Assembly: GCA_965230495.1 (NCBI GenBank)
Contig: OZ246004.1
Location: 1,116,001-1,180,000, forward strand
DNA from: JACJYM01 sp965230495
GTDB lineage: Bacteria; Bacteroidota; Bacteroidia; Chitinophagales; Saprospiraceae
Direction: 5' to 3'
Length of the DNA stretch: 64,000 bases
Position 1 is the stretch's first letter, and each line of letters begins with the position of its first letter. This document shows positions 47,667 to 56,229 of the stretch, piece after piece. The translations under genes and the position numbers were made by a program. Below the pieces are notes generated by a model. It saw nothing but the letters and a program-made list of their open reading frames with translations, was not told the DNA's origin and did no database searches.

Positions 47667-47674
47667 CAAAGATA
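47667..47674 (-). promoter_or_regulatory. -7 box of mqnE
   Basis: TATCTTTG on the minus strand, a perfect TAnnTTTG match, with the mqnE ATG about 42 bases downstream. It is only 5 bases from a plus-strand box at 47680, so the two promoters are back to back. Confidence 0.55.
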
Positions 47675-47679
47675 ATATT

Positions 47680-47687
47680 TAATTTTG
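47680..47687 (+). promoter_or_regulatory. -7 box of the glycosyltransferase gene
   Basis: TAATTTTG, a perfect TAnnTTTG match on the plus strand, 18 bases before the ATG at 47706. It overlaps the TTG at 47685 that would be a longer start, which argues against that start being used. Confidence 0.55.
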
Positions 47688-47705
47688 CCTACCAAGAATT
47701 GTTCA

Positions 47706-48593
47706 ATGCTTTCAATACTTATTCCAATTTATAATAAGAATGTCGTAAAACTTGTAGAAACTCTTGTTAAACAATGTCATAAAAGTAAAATAGCTTTTGA
47801 GATTCTTTGTTTTGACGATAAATCAAGAAAAAATATCAGAGAAAAGAACGAAGCAGTTAATTTTCTTTTCGGGGTAAACTACGTCAATCTTTCAGAAAAC
47901 ATGGGAAGAGCTAAAATTAGAAACCGACTAGGCAAAATGGCTAGATTTGACAACATGATCTTTCTTGATTGCGATAGTCGCTTGCCAAATGCTAAATTCA
48001 TTAAAAGATATTTGGACTATATTGACAAAGAACAAATTACCTGTGGAGGCACTATTTACTCAAAAAAAGAACCTAAATCTATCAAAAGAAAGTTGCATTG
48101 GAAATACGGATCAACTAGAGAAGCCCTGCCTGCAAAAAAAAGAAACAGGAGACCCTTTCAAGATTTCCATTCGAATAACTTCATGATGCACAAAAAAATA
48201 TTTAAAAGGATTTCTTTTGATGAAAGCATTTCTCTATATGGGTATGAAGACACTCTTTTTGCCGAAGAGGTAACGAAAGCAGGTTACAGAATCTTCCATA
48301 TTGATAATCCTGTAATTCATATGGGAATTGAAAACACAGAGATTTTTTTAGATAAAACTAAAAAAGCAATCCACAATTTAATTTCTTTATATAAGGTCAA
48401 AAAAATAAAACATACTAGGTTAATAAGATTTTATTTACGTCTTCATAGATTAGGAATTGATTCTTTCGTTCATTCGTTTTTGAAAAAAAAGGAAGAGAAC
48501 ATTTTGACCAATTTACATTCATCCAGTCCTTCTATCTTTCAGCTTAACTTATGGAAATTGAAATTATTTTTGGACGGTCTAAACAATGACTGA
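47706..48593 (+). CDS. GT2-family glycosyltransferase
   Basis: About 295 residues from the ATG at 47706; a TTG seven codons upstream is inside the promoter box. The MLSILIPIYNKN start and the MIFLDCDSRLP segment (DxD-like donor site) are those of family 2 (GT-A) glycosyltransferases. YGYEDTLFAEEV later matches the acceptor-side ED motif of the family. No membrane segments are seen, so it is cytosolic. It probably adds a sugar to a lipid-linked surface glycan. It stands alone between mqnE (divergent) and the ferredoxin reductase gene, so its pathway is unknown. Confidence 0.88.
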   Translation: MLSILIPIYNKNVVKLVETLVKQCHKSKIAFEILCFDDKSRKNIREKNEAVNFLFGVNYVNLSENMGRAKIRNRLGKMARFDNMIFLDCDSRLPNAKFIKRYLDYIDKEQITCGGTIYSKKEPKSIKRKLHWKYGSTREALPAKKRNRRPFQDFHSNNFMMHKKIFKRISFDESISLYGYEDTLFAEEVTKAGYRIFHIDNPVIHMGIENTEIFLDKTKKAIHNLISLYKVKKIKHTRLIRFYLRLHRLGIDSFVHSFLKKKEENILTNLHSSSPSIFQLNLWKLKLFLDGLNND

Positions 48594-48648
48594 TTAATAT
48601 CATTCCTATTTATGATATTCTTGTTTACTATTTCAAAGGATATTGAAC

Positions 48649-48656
48649 TACATTTG
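48649..48656 (+). promoter_or_regulatory. -7 box of the reductase/ferredoxin operon
   Basis: TACATTTG, a perfect TAnnTTTG match, 29 bases before the ATG at 48685. It implies a leader of about 20 bases. Confidence 0.55.
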
Positions 48657-48684
48657 CGAAAAATTAGATATCAAAATTTATTGA

Positions 48685-49689
48685 ATGATAAAAACAGATA
48701 TACTTATCATTGGAGCAGGCCCTGTAGGTTTGTTCACTGTTTTTGAGGCAGGCCTATTGAAATTAAAATGTCATTTAGTTGACTCTTTAGGTCAACCGGG
48801 AGGACAACTATCAGAAATATATCCCAAAAAACCAATTTATGACATCCCAGGTTATCCAAGTATTTTGGCGGGTGAATTGACAGAAAATCTCTTAAAGCAA
48901 ATAGAGCCTTTTAAACCTGGATTTACACTTGGTGAAAGAGCTGAAACCATAGAACAGGAAGAAGATAAGCTCTATAAAGTCACCACAGACAAAGGCACTG
49001 AACTATTTGCTCCAGTTGTTGCCATCGCTGCCGGACTTGGATCGTTTGAGCCAAGAAAACCTCCTTTGGAAAATTTAAGCTTTTATGAAAGTAAAGGCGT
49101 TGAATATATTATTAAAGATCCTGAGATATATAAAGATAAGAAAGTAGTGATCGCAGGCGGCGGTGATTCTGCACTTGATTGGTCAATTTTTCTAACTGAT
49201 GTAGCAAAAGAAGTTACATTGGTGCATAGAAGGAATTCTTTCCGAGGAGCTCTTGATTCTGTAGAAAAAGTTATGTATTTAGCCGAAGAAGGGAAAATAA
49301 ATCTTCTTACCAAGGCTCAGGTAGTGGGACTTCAAGGTACCGATCTTCTGGAAGCAGTGATAATCAAAACTGAAGAAGAAGAAATATTAAAAAGTACCGA
49401 TCATTTCATTCCTTTGTTCGGGTTATCACCGAAATTAGGACCTATTGCCAACTGGGGACTTGAGATTGAAAAAAACGCTATCAAAGTGGATACCTATGAT
49501 TACAGAACAAATAGGTCTGGAATTTATGCTATTGGAGATATTAATACATATGATGGAAAACTAAAACTGATACTTTGTGGATTCCATGAAGGAACTTTGA
49601 TGGTTCAATCCGCATTTAAATACATTTATCCCGATCAGAAATTAAGTTTTAAATACACTACTGTATCCGGAGTTAATTCTTTTGAGTAA
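48685..49689 (+). CDS. ferredoxin--NADP+ reductase, thioredoxin-reductase-like type
   Basis: A 334-residue FAD flavoprotein. The N-terminal GAGPVGLFTVFEAG motif binds FAD, and a second nucleotide motif VIAGGGDSALDW with HRRNSFRG binds NADPH. The CxxC redox pair of thioredoxin reductase is absent, which marks the FNR (YumC-like) branch. The C-terminal GDINTYDGKLKLI matches the FAD-domain signature. Its stop overlaps the ATG of the [2Fe-2S] ferredoxin gene (TAATG), which makes a direct NADPH-reductase-ferredoxin chain very likely. The final electron acceptor is not encoded here. Confidence 0.9.
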   Translation: MIKTDILIIGAGPVGLFTVFEAGLLKLKCHLVDSLGQPGGQLSEIYPKKPIYDIPGYPSILAGELTENLLKQIEPFKPGFTLGERAETIEQEEDKLYKVTTDKGTELFAPVVAIAAGLGSFEPRKPPLENLSFYESKGVEYIIKDPEIYKDKKVVIAGGGDSALDWSIFLTDVAKEVTLVHRRNSFRGALDSVEKVMYLAEEGKINLLTKAQVVGLQGTDLLEAVIIKTEEEEILKSTDHFIPLFGLSPKLGPIANWGLEIEKNAIKVDTYDYRTNRSGIYAIGDINTYDGKLKLILCGFHEGTLMVQSAFKYIYPDQKLSFKYTTVSGVNSFE

Positions 49690-50018
49690 TGGAAGATAAT
49701 ATAATCACAGTAACCGTAATTGATAGAGAAGGGACTGAACATAATCTTGAAGCCCCTACAGACATGGCAATGAATATGATGGAGGTTTGCCGTTCGTACG
49801 AGTTGCCAGTAGAGGGTACATGTGGAGGAATGGCTTTATGTGCCTCATGTCATATGTACGTCGAAAGCGACCATCAACTTGTAGAAAGATCAGAGGATGA
49901 AGAGGATATGCTGGATCAGGCTTTTTTCGTTGAAGAAAACAGTAGATTGGGCTGTCAAATAAAGATAACAGAAGAGATCGACAACTTGATTGTAAGGTTG
50001 GCTCCGTCTGGAGATTAA
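49689..50018 (+). CDS. [2Fe-2S] ferredoxin, adrenodoxin type
   Basis: A 109-residue ferredoxin. The cluster ligands are Cys45, Cys51, Cys54 (CGGMALCASC, the C-x5-C-x2-C pattern) and Cys89 (LGCQI). This spacing is that of adrenodoxin/vertebrate-type [2Fe-2S] ferredoxins. It is translationally coupled to the reductase gene in front of it, so it should take electrons from that flavoprotein. Its last 4 bases overlap the convergent ABC permease gene. Confidence 0.93.
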   Translation: MEDNIITVTVIDREGTEHNLEAPTDMAMNMMEVCRSYELPVEGTCGGMALCASCHMYVESDHQLVERSEDEEDMLDQAFFVEENSRLGCQIKITEEIDNLIVRLAPSGD

Positions 50019-51055
50019 TAGACAATCTTAGGGTCTAACCACTTATATAAGATATCAACTAGTATATTCACTATTATAAATAGTGAACAGATAAAAATCA
50101 AACATCCTAATAACAAGGGGACATCATACATTAGTAGAGAATTAATCGTTAACAATCCCACTCCCTTAAAGTTAAAAACATACTCTACAAAAAATGACCC
50201 TGCGAGAAGAGAAGCAAACCAACCCGAAACCGTTGTCAAGATTGGATTTCCGGCATTCCTTAACACATGTCTTTTGACAACTTTGCCAAAACTAAGTCCT
50301 TTTGATTGGGCAGTTTTTATATAATTTGATGATAGTATATCAATAACGACAGAACGAGTGATCTGCGTGATAATCGATATTGGTCTGATTCCAAGGGCTA
50401 TGGCTGGAAGAATCAAATTTTTCCACTGAATAATATCGTTTCCCAGATCATCAATTGTAAATACACTTCCCTGAAGATTCAATCCTGTATAGCTCCCCAA
50501 TATCTTAGCAAAAAAAAGAGCTAAAATCATTGCTGTCACATAACTGGGCAAGGATATACCAATAGTACTAATGAATACCGTTGTTCTGTCCCATGCAGAA
50601 TTATGATTTATAGCGGCTAAAACCCCTAAAGAAATACCCAATACGCAAGCCAATAAGAAGGCTGTAAGTGCCAGAAGTATAGTATTTGGCAAAGCATTAC
50701 CTATCAATATTTTAACACTTTTTCCTGATTGGTATGAATATCTTAGGTTTATGGGTTTGACGAATAGTTTATATTTAAAAAGTAAAGGAACTCGGATATA
50801 AAAGTTTTCAAATGCTCTTTGAGAGATGACTACAGGACTTATGTCACTAACATATGTTATTATCTGTTTGTGTAAAGGAAGATCTAGACCCAATTCCTTT
50901 TTCTTTAATTCAAGCGTTTTTTCATCTAGCCTCTGTCCGAAGGTCAATCTAATAGGATCTACAGGTGATGCAAAAATGATAGTGGAAACCAATATGATTA
51001 CCGAGATCAAGACTACAAACCCATTTAACAATCTTTTAGAAATTAGTCCAAACAC
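50015..51055 (-). CDS. oligopeptide/dipeptide ABC transporter permease (DppB/OppB-like)
   Basis: A 346-residue inner-membrane permease with about six hydrophobic segments. The cytoplasmic EAA-type loop reads YIKTAQSKGLSFGKVVKRHV, and the RLLNGFVVLISVIILVSTIIF N-terminus is typical of the DppB/OppB family. The start is GTG at 51055, with a TATTTTTG box 29 bases upstream on the minus strand. It would pair with the double-ATPase at 60744-62465, about 10 kb away; the second permease and the binding protein are not in the window. The solute could be peptides, nickel or a siderophore-like compound. Confidence 0.88.
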   Translation of the reverse strand: MFGLISKRLLNGFVVLISVIILVSTIIFASPVDPIRLTFGQRLDEKTLELKKKELGLDLPLHKQIITYVSDISPVVISQRAFENFYIRVPLLFKYKLFVKPINLRYSYQSGKSVKILIGNALPNTILLALTAFLLACVLGISLGVLAAINHNSAWDRTTVFISTIGISLPSYVTAMILALFFAKILGSYTGLNLQGSVFTIDDLGNDIIQWKNLILPAIALGIRPISIITQITRSVVIDILSSNYIKTAQSKGLSFGKVVKRHVLRNAGNPILTTVSGWFASLLAGSFFVEYVFNFKGVGLLTINSLLMYDVPLLLGCLIFICSLFIIVNILVDILYKWLDPKIVY

Positions 51056-51083
51056 GAGGTTTATTAAAGTAAAAAATTATGTT

Positions 51084-51091
51084 CAAAAATA
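51084..51091 (-). promoter_or_regulatory. -7 box of the ABC permease gene
   Basis: TATTTTTG on the minus strand, a perfect TAnnTTTG match, 29 bases before the GTG start. The site is AT-rich, so chance is possible, but the spacing is the same as for other boxes in the window. Confidence 0.45.
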
Positions 51092-51241
51092 ATTAAACTT
51101 AAAAGTATTTTTCTTTGTTTAGTGCCTTTGTTTCTAAATAACTAATATAGTTATAGCAATAAAAGAAAAAAAGCTTTATAAAGAAAGCCGTTAGTAGTCA
51201 ATTGTTTTGACCTAGTTACAAGATTCAAATTCATAAATCAT

Positions 51242-52828
51242 ATGATTAATCAAATATCGTTTGAAGAGTTAACTCACTTATCAAAAAGAGATATTGCCTA
51301 TAAAATCAATCCTGAAAAGTTTAAAGATTTCATTTCATTTATGCCAAGCACTAATGGCTTAAAACAGGCTATTAAGGCACGAGAAAAATTTCCGATTAAC
51401 AGAAGGCTATTAGTTAAAGAAATAAACCGACAATATGCTCATATTCAAACTGACAATAAAGTATTATCAAATATTTCAGCACTTGAATCAAATGATACTT
51501 ATACTATAATAACCGCTCACCAACCGTGTCTCTTTACAGGTCCTCTTTATTACATATATAAAATCTTCTCTTGCATTAATTTAGCAGATAAACTAAGTCA
51601 AGAAAGTAACAAGAAAATTATTCCTGTATTTATTAACGGTTCAGAGGATCATGACTTTGAAGAAATTAACCACTGCCGAATTTTTGGTAAAACAATCACT
51701 TGGAATCGAGTATCCAAGGGTGCGGTAGGTCGATTAGATTTAGAAAAACTGGAGAATTCCATTTACGAACTATCTTCTATTCTTGGAGATGGAGTGAAAG
51801 CAAAAACAATAGTCCATCAGCTTAAAAAAAGTTTGAAGGCATCCTCTAACTATAATGACTTTGTTTTTAGATTTCTTAACTACCTCTTCGAAGCCTATGG
51901 ACTAGTAATCGTTTCCATGGATAATAAAGCCATGAAAGCTGCTTTTTCAAATGTTATTAAAGAAGAATTAATACAATCTAAATCACAAGAATTGGTTCTT
52001 CAAACTCAGGAAGAACTAGAAAAAACATTTGGTTTCAAGGCTCAAGCACACGCCAGAGAAATCAATCTATTTTATCTAAATGCGGAAGGAAGACGTCGTA
52101 TTGTAAAAGAAAAAAATCAATATTCCGTCATTGGTTCAGATATAAGATGGTCTGAAGATCAAATCCTCAAAGAAGTCAACAAGTTCCCCGAAAACTTCTC
52201 TCCCAATGTTATTCTTCGCCCAATATATCAGGAGAGTATATTTCCGAATGTTGCTTATGTAGGCGGAGGCGGAGAATTGGCTTACTGGATGGAAAGAAAG
52301 TCTTTATTCAACCATTACAAAACATTTTTCCCGGTTCTGATACGAAGAAACTCTGCAATGATTATTCCTTCACATATTTCTAAAACTATCAACAAATTAG
52401 GATTACAGGTTTCTGACTTCTTTATTCAAGAAGATAAATTCATAAAAGAATTTACTCAAAACAGTACGTTAGTAAATTTTGAAATAGAACCATATAAAAA
52501 AGCTCTCGAAGAAATATTCAATAACTTAAAAAAGGACGCCAAAAAAATTGATAACACTTTAGTAGCCTATATTCAAAAAAATCTGGTAAATCAACAAAAA
52601 AATCTATCCCAAATAGAATCCAAGTTTATTAAGTTTGCCCAAGACAAAAACTCGGTACAAACTAACCAAATAAAAAAAGTCTTTAATTATTTATTTCCCT
52701 CTCAAGGACTTCAAGAAAGAAGTACCAATATTTTTGAGTTTCTTACAAGTGATTTTATTGATATTTTCGAGATATTGAAGCGTGAAATGCATCCCTTGGA
52801 TAAAGAGTTTCTAATCATCAATTCTTAA
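51242..52828 (+). CDS. bshC: bacillithiol synthase BshC (cysteine-adding enzyme)
   Basis: A 528-residue BshC, which adds L-cysteine to GlcN-malate to finish bacillithiol, the low-molecular-weight thiol of Bacteroidota and Firmicutes. The TAHQPCLFTGPLYYIYKI segment and NGSEDHDFEEINH are the nucleotide/HxGH-like and following conserved blocks. ILRPIYQESIFPNVAYVGG is the downstream family motif, and the C-terminal third is Lys-rich and coiled-coil-like as in B. subtilis BshC. The 186-base gap before it has no perfect promoter box. It converges on the RNase Z gene. Confidence 0.95.
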   Translation: MINQISFEELTHLSKRDIAYKINPEKFKDFISFMPSTNGLKQAIKAREKFPINRRLLVKEINRQYAHIQTDNKVLSNISALESNDTYTIITAHQPCLFTGPLYYIYKIFSCINLADKLSQESNKKIIPVFINGSEDHDFEEINHCRIFGKTITWNRVSKGAVGRLDLEKLENSIYELSSILGDGVKAKTIVHQLKKSLKASSNYNDFVFRFLNYLFEAYGLVIVSMDNKAMKAAFSNVIKEELIQSKSQELVLQTQEELEKTFGFKAQAHAREINLFYLNAEGRRRIVKEKNQYSVIGSDIRWSEDQILKEVNKFPENFSPNVILRPIYQESIFPNVAYVGGGGELAYWMERKSLFNHYKTFFPVLIRRNSAMIIPSHISKTINKLGLQVSDFFIQEDKFIKEFTQNSTLVNFEIEPYKKALEEIFNNLKKDAKKIDNTLVAYIQKNLVNQQKNLSQIESKFIKFAQDKNSVQTNQIKKVFNYLFPSQGLQERSTNIFEFLTSDFIDIFEILKREMHPLDKEFLIINS

Positions 52829-52834
52829 TAGACT

Positions 52835-53743
52835 TTAGACTGAATAAATCTCTCCATCCTTAGTAATAATAGGATTATGAAAAAAAAGTTTGGCTTCCTC
52901 CCTAAACACTTGCTTTTTATCATATCTGCCACTAAAATGTCCAAGCAATAACCTTTTTGCTCCAATCAATGTAGCCATTTGAGCTGCTTCTTTTGCAGTG
53001 CTATGCCCTCTTTCCTTTGCTAAGTCCCTTAACTGGTCCAAATAGGTAGCTTCATGATAAATAGTAGTAATATTCTCTAAATACTTAGAATTATCAGGAA
53101 AGTAAGTCGTATCTGACATATAGGCATATCCCCTACAATCCATCATCTTTTCGAAAAGCAATGATGATTCAACAACCTCATTATTTCGTAAAAGATGTCC
53201 TCCTCTTTTTATTTCTTTAATTTCTTCTATAGACATACTATACTCCTTGATGGCCTTGGAGCTAAGATGCTTATATGGTTTTTCTTTAAACACATATCCT
53301 AAGCATGGCACCCTATGTGCAAGGGGTATTGATTCAACGGAAAGAAACTCGTTTTCCATGATCAACGTGGACGTATCATGCTCCAGCTCATGTATAATTA
53401 ATGGATACTGTAGATATACATAACTATGCTTAAATACATCTTCAATAAAATCCTTTATCCCTTTTACTCCGTAAAGGTGGAGTGCCTTACTTCTTGAAAA
53501 ATGATTGTAGGTAGTCAATAAACCTGGCAAGCCATAGCAATGATCTCCGTGAAGATGGCTTATAAAAATATGATTTATTCGACTTCTCTTAATCTTAAAT
53601 TTTGATAATTGAAGTTGGGTGCCATCACCACAATCTATTAAAAAAAGATTTTCATTAAAATTTACAATTTGGCTAGACGTATGTCTGTCAAGAAGAGGCA
53701 TTGCGGCATTTGAGCCCAATATAGTAACCTCAAATTTTTTCAT
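52835..53743 (-). CDS. rnz: ribonuclease Z
   Basis: A 302-residue metallo-beta-lactamase-fold nuclease that cuts tRNA precursors at their 3' end. The zinc motif SHLHGDH is at residues 62-68 (His63, His65, Asp67, His68). The YAMSDTTYF-like segment and GHSTAKEAAQMA plus LLGHFSGRY supply the later His/Asp ligands. The length is right for the bacterial short form. The ATG starts directly after the stop of the STAS gene, so the two are co-transcribed. Confidence 0.94.
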   Translation of the reverse strand: MKKFEVTILGSNAAMPLLDRHTSSQIVNFNENLFLIDCGDGTQLQLSKFKIKRSRINHIFISHLHGDHCYGLPGLLTTYNHFSRSKALHLYGVKGIKDFIEDVFKHSYVYLQYPLIIHELEHDTSTLIMENEFLSVESIPLAHRVPCLGYVFKEKPYKHLSSKAIKEYSMSIEEIKEIKRGGHLLRNNEVVESSLLFEKMMDCRGYAYMSDTTYFPDNSKYLENITTIYHEATYLDQLRDLAKERGHSTAKEAAQMATLIGAKRLLLGHFSGRYDKKQVFREEAKLFFHNPIITKDGEIYSV

Positions 53744-54118
53744 TTACTCCTCCTCCCTAAGATCGCGTTCTATTTCTTCCATAAATACATACTCAATCGC
53801 CTCTTGAACTGTTGGAACCAAAGTTAGAATGGATTCCAGATGGGATATCTCAATCAATTTTTTTACTGACGGGTTCGTAGCCCCCGCTATAACAAAGGTG
53901 CCATATCCATTCCACAATCTATTTGCGGTAAGAATTGCACTTAGACCTGAAGAGTCAACGTATTGAACCTCTGACAGATCAAGAATCAAGTTTTTTACAC
54001 CTTCATTTCTTAAGAAAATAAACTCTGATTTTACATCAGGTGCCATCAACGAGTTCAAATTTTCCTCATGTAATTGGAAAACAGAGTGCTTATCTTTTTT
54101 ATCCAGTGTAAATTTCAT
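53744..54118 (-). CDS. STAS-domain anti-sigma factor antagonist-like protein
   Basis: A 124-residue single-domain STAS protein. The phosphorylatable serine lies in VQYVDSSGLSAIL (Ser56 or Ser57), as in SpoIIAA/RsbV. It would bind a partner kinase or phosphatase (anti-sigma-like) and switch on dephosphorylation. In many Bacteroidota this same STAS gene sits directly before rnz, as here. A TAAATTTG box lies 27 bases upstream of the ATG. No sigma factor or anti-sigma kinase gene is nearby, so the target is unknown. Confidence 0.88.
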   Translation of the reverse strand: MKFTLDKKDKHSVFQLHEENLNSLMAPDVKSEFIFLRNEGVKNLILDLSEVQYVDSSGLSAILTANRLWNGYGTFVIAGATNPSVKKLIEISHLESILTLVPTVQEAIEYVFMEEIERDLREEE

Positions 54119-54144
54119 AATAACCCAAATTATTTTACGGTTGG

Positions 54145-54152
54145 CAAATTTA
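54145..54152 (-). promoter_or_regulatory. -7 box of the STAS-rnz operon
   Basis: TAAATTTG on the minus strand, a perfect TAnnTTTG match, 27 bases before the STAS ATG. It implies a leader of about 20 bases, the same as at several other promoters in the window. Confidence 0.5.
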
Positions 54153-54372
54153 AGTTTTTATCATAAAATTTTTAATAATGTAGACTTATTAATAAATAAT
54201 TAAACAATTACACCTAAGAACCAGGGCCTCAAATAACATAATCAGCATTGACTAACTCTATAAATTAAAGCTTATGGTGAATTATTTTAAACTTTACCTG
54301 TCAAACTTACAGAGAATACTTTAAGAGTATTTACTTTGATGCTTTGAATAGAATGAAAGAAATCTTTTAATC

Positions 54373-55647
54373 TTGAGTAAGTATTCGGACACATTGACTT
54401 ATATGTTTAAGAAGCTCCCTATGTATCAAAGACAAGGGGCTACTGCATATAAAAAGGATTTAGACAATATCAAAGCTTTGTGCAGCTATTTAGGAAATCC
54501 TCAGAATCAATTTAAATCTATACATATTGGTGGAACAAATGGTAAGGGCAGTGTAACTCATTTAATTGCGGCTGCTTTAATTTCCAGTGGCTATAAAGTC
54601 GGTATATATACGTCTCCACATTATAAAGATTTCAGAGAAAGAATAAAAATCGGGAAAGAACTAATCAGCAAGAAAGATGTCATTCAGTTTATAGAGGATC
54701 ACAGAGAAAAAATAGAAGAGATAAGGCCTTCTTTTTTTGAAATTACAGTTGCCATGGCATTCAAATACTTCGCTGATGCAAAAGTAGACTATGCTGTGAT
54801 AGAAGTTGGTTTGGGAGGACGATTAGATAGCACCAATATTATCAAACCAATACTATCCGTTATTACCAACATAGGGATGGATCACTCCAATATGCTTGGA
54901 GATACACTTGAAAAAATTGCATTTGAAAAGGCTGGTATAATAAAGGCTAAAACACCTGTAGTCATAGGAGAAAGAGGAACAGAATCTGATAAGGTATTTA
55001 TTCAAAAAGCCAAGGAACAAAAAGCTCCAATCCATTTTTCTCAAGATATTTATAAAACAGAAATACTTCAAGAAGGCAAGTACTATAAATGTAAAGTCTA
55101 TGGTCCAAAAACTTATGATTTCTATACATCAATGACTGGAGACTTTCAGGAAAAAAATTTAGCGACCTGTTTTCAGGCGTTAGAGATTTTATCACACTCT
55201 TTGAGAATTGAACTAGAACGCTTTTTAGAAATTCTGATAGATTTCTCAGCATATGTACATTATATAGGCAGATGGCAGACATTACAAGATAAGCCATTAA
55301 TAATCGCTGATAGTGCCCATAATGCAGATGGAATGACAGTCATTGTAGATATGATAAAGAAGAAAAAAGCCAGTAAAGTCCATTGTGTACTGGGTTTCGC
55401 TAATGATAAAGATTTGAAGGGACTTTTATCACTCTTACCTACTTTCTGGAAATATTATTTTTGTAAGGCTAACATTCCCCGAGGGCTTAATGCTGATGAA
55501 CTGAAACAAACTGCGGAAAAATATGGTTTACTGGGTAAGAATTATAAATCGGTGAGACATGCTTTGGCCGCAGCTAAAAAATCTGTAAGGGAAGACGAAA
55601 TGATCTTTGTCGGAGGAAGTATTTTTGTCGTAGCTGAAGCGATTTAA
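54373..55647 (+). CDS. folC: folylpolyglutamate synthase / dihydrofolate synthase
   Basis: A 424-residue Mur-ligase-family enzyme that adds glutamate to folates. The ATP loop is GGTNGKGSVTH, the GLGGRLDSTN motif is typical of FolC, and the DSAHNADGM segment is the Mur/FolC C-terminal loop. The start is a TTG at 54373: the preceding in-frame codons run to a stop with no ATG, and the downstream ATGs would cut into the conserved N-terminal LPMYQRQG helix. The next gene, ubiX, starts 8 bases after its stop. The 254-base gap before it holds only the STAS promoter on the other strand and no clear gene. Confidence 0.93.
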   Translation: MSKYSDTLTYMFKKLPMYQRQGATAYKKDLDNIKALCSYLGNPQNQFKSIHIGGTNGKGSVTHLIAAALISSGYKVGIYTSPHYKDFRERIKIGKELISKKDVIQFIEDHREKIEEIRPSFFEITVAMAFKYFADAKVDYAVIEVGLGGRLDSTNIIKPILSVITNIGMDHSNMLGDTLEKIAFEKAGIIKAKTPVVIGERGTESDKVFIQKAKEQKAPIHFSQDIYKTEILQEGKYYKCKVYGPKTYDFYTSMTGDFQEKNLATCFQALEILSHSLRIELERFLEILIDFSAYVHYIGRWQTLQDKPLIIADSAHNADGMTVIVDMIKKKKASKVHCVLGFANDKDLKGLLSLLPTFWKYYFCKANIPRGLNADELKQTAEKYGLLGKNYKSVRHALAAAKKSVREDEMIFVGGSIFVVAEAI

Positions 55648-55655
55648 ATTTTCAT

Positions 55656-56222
55656 ATGAATTCTAAAAGAAAAATAGTACTTGGTATTGGTGGAAGCAGC
55701 GGCTCTATTTACGCTAAAAGATTAATTGATAAACTAAAAGACCTAAGTTCTCCAATTGAAGTAGCTATCGTAATGAGTGATAATGCCAAAATAAATTGGG
55801 AAATTGAAATTGGAAAATTTGATGAAACTAAAATACCCTTTAAAATTTATGGCAAATCAAATTTTTTCACTCCATTTGCATCTGGATCTGCTCAATTTGA
55901 CACCATGATAGTATGTCCTTCTAGTATGGGGTTATTGGCAAGAATAGCACATGGTATCTCCAATGACTTAATGACTAGGGCCGCTGATGTAATTTTAAAA
56001 GAAAGGCGTAAGCTTATCATTGTTCCGCGAGAAGCACCATATAGTCTTATCCATCTTGAAAACATGAAGCTTCTCACGGAGGCAGGTGCTATAATATGCC
56101 CGGCAACGCCTTCTTTTTATTCAAGACCCAATAATATTGAGGAACTAGTAGATACAGTTGTTGATAGAGTATTGGATTTGGCAGGTATTGATATTAATTC
56201 GTTCCGTTGGGGAGAATCATAA
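55656..56222 (+). CDS. ubiX: flavin prenyltransferase UbiX
   Basis: A 188-residue UbiX-family enzyme that makes prenylated FMN, the cofactor of UbiD-type decarboxylases. It has the N-terminal GIGGSSGSIYAKRL phosphate/FMN site, VCPSSMGLLARIAHG, the VPREAPYSLIHLENM segment and PATPSFYSRP near the C-terminus, all at normal length. With mqnE in the same window it probably supports the late decarboxylation in futalosine-route menaquinone synthesis. It is 8 bases after folC and convergent with the GldM-like gene. Confidence 0.95.
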   Translation: MNSKRKIVLGIGGSSGSIYAKRLIDKLKDLSSPIEVAIVMSDNAKINWEIEIGKFDETKIPFKIYGKSNFFTPFASGSAQFDTMIVCPSSMGLLARIAHGISNDLMTRAADVILKERRKLIIVPREAPYSLIHLENMKLLTEAGAIICPATPSFYSRPNNIEELVDTVVDRVLDLAGIDINSFRWGES

Positions 56223-56229
56223 TGTAAAA

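Noticed and set aside
47685..47705. Longer glycosyltransferase start (TTG at 47685)
   Set aside because: It is inside the promoter box at 47680-47687, and the ATG at 47706 gives the normal family N-terminus.
54119..54372. Short open frame (about 29 codons) ending NRMKEIF just before folC
   Set aside because: No start codon, no recognised similarity, and in the frame of a gap that has only a promoter for the STAS gene. Could be a gene remnant, but nothing supports it.
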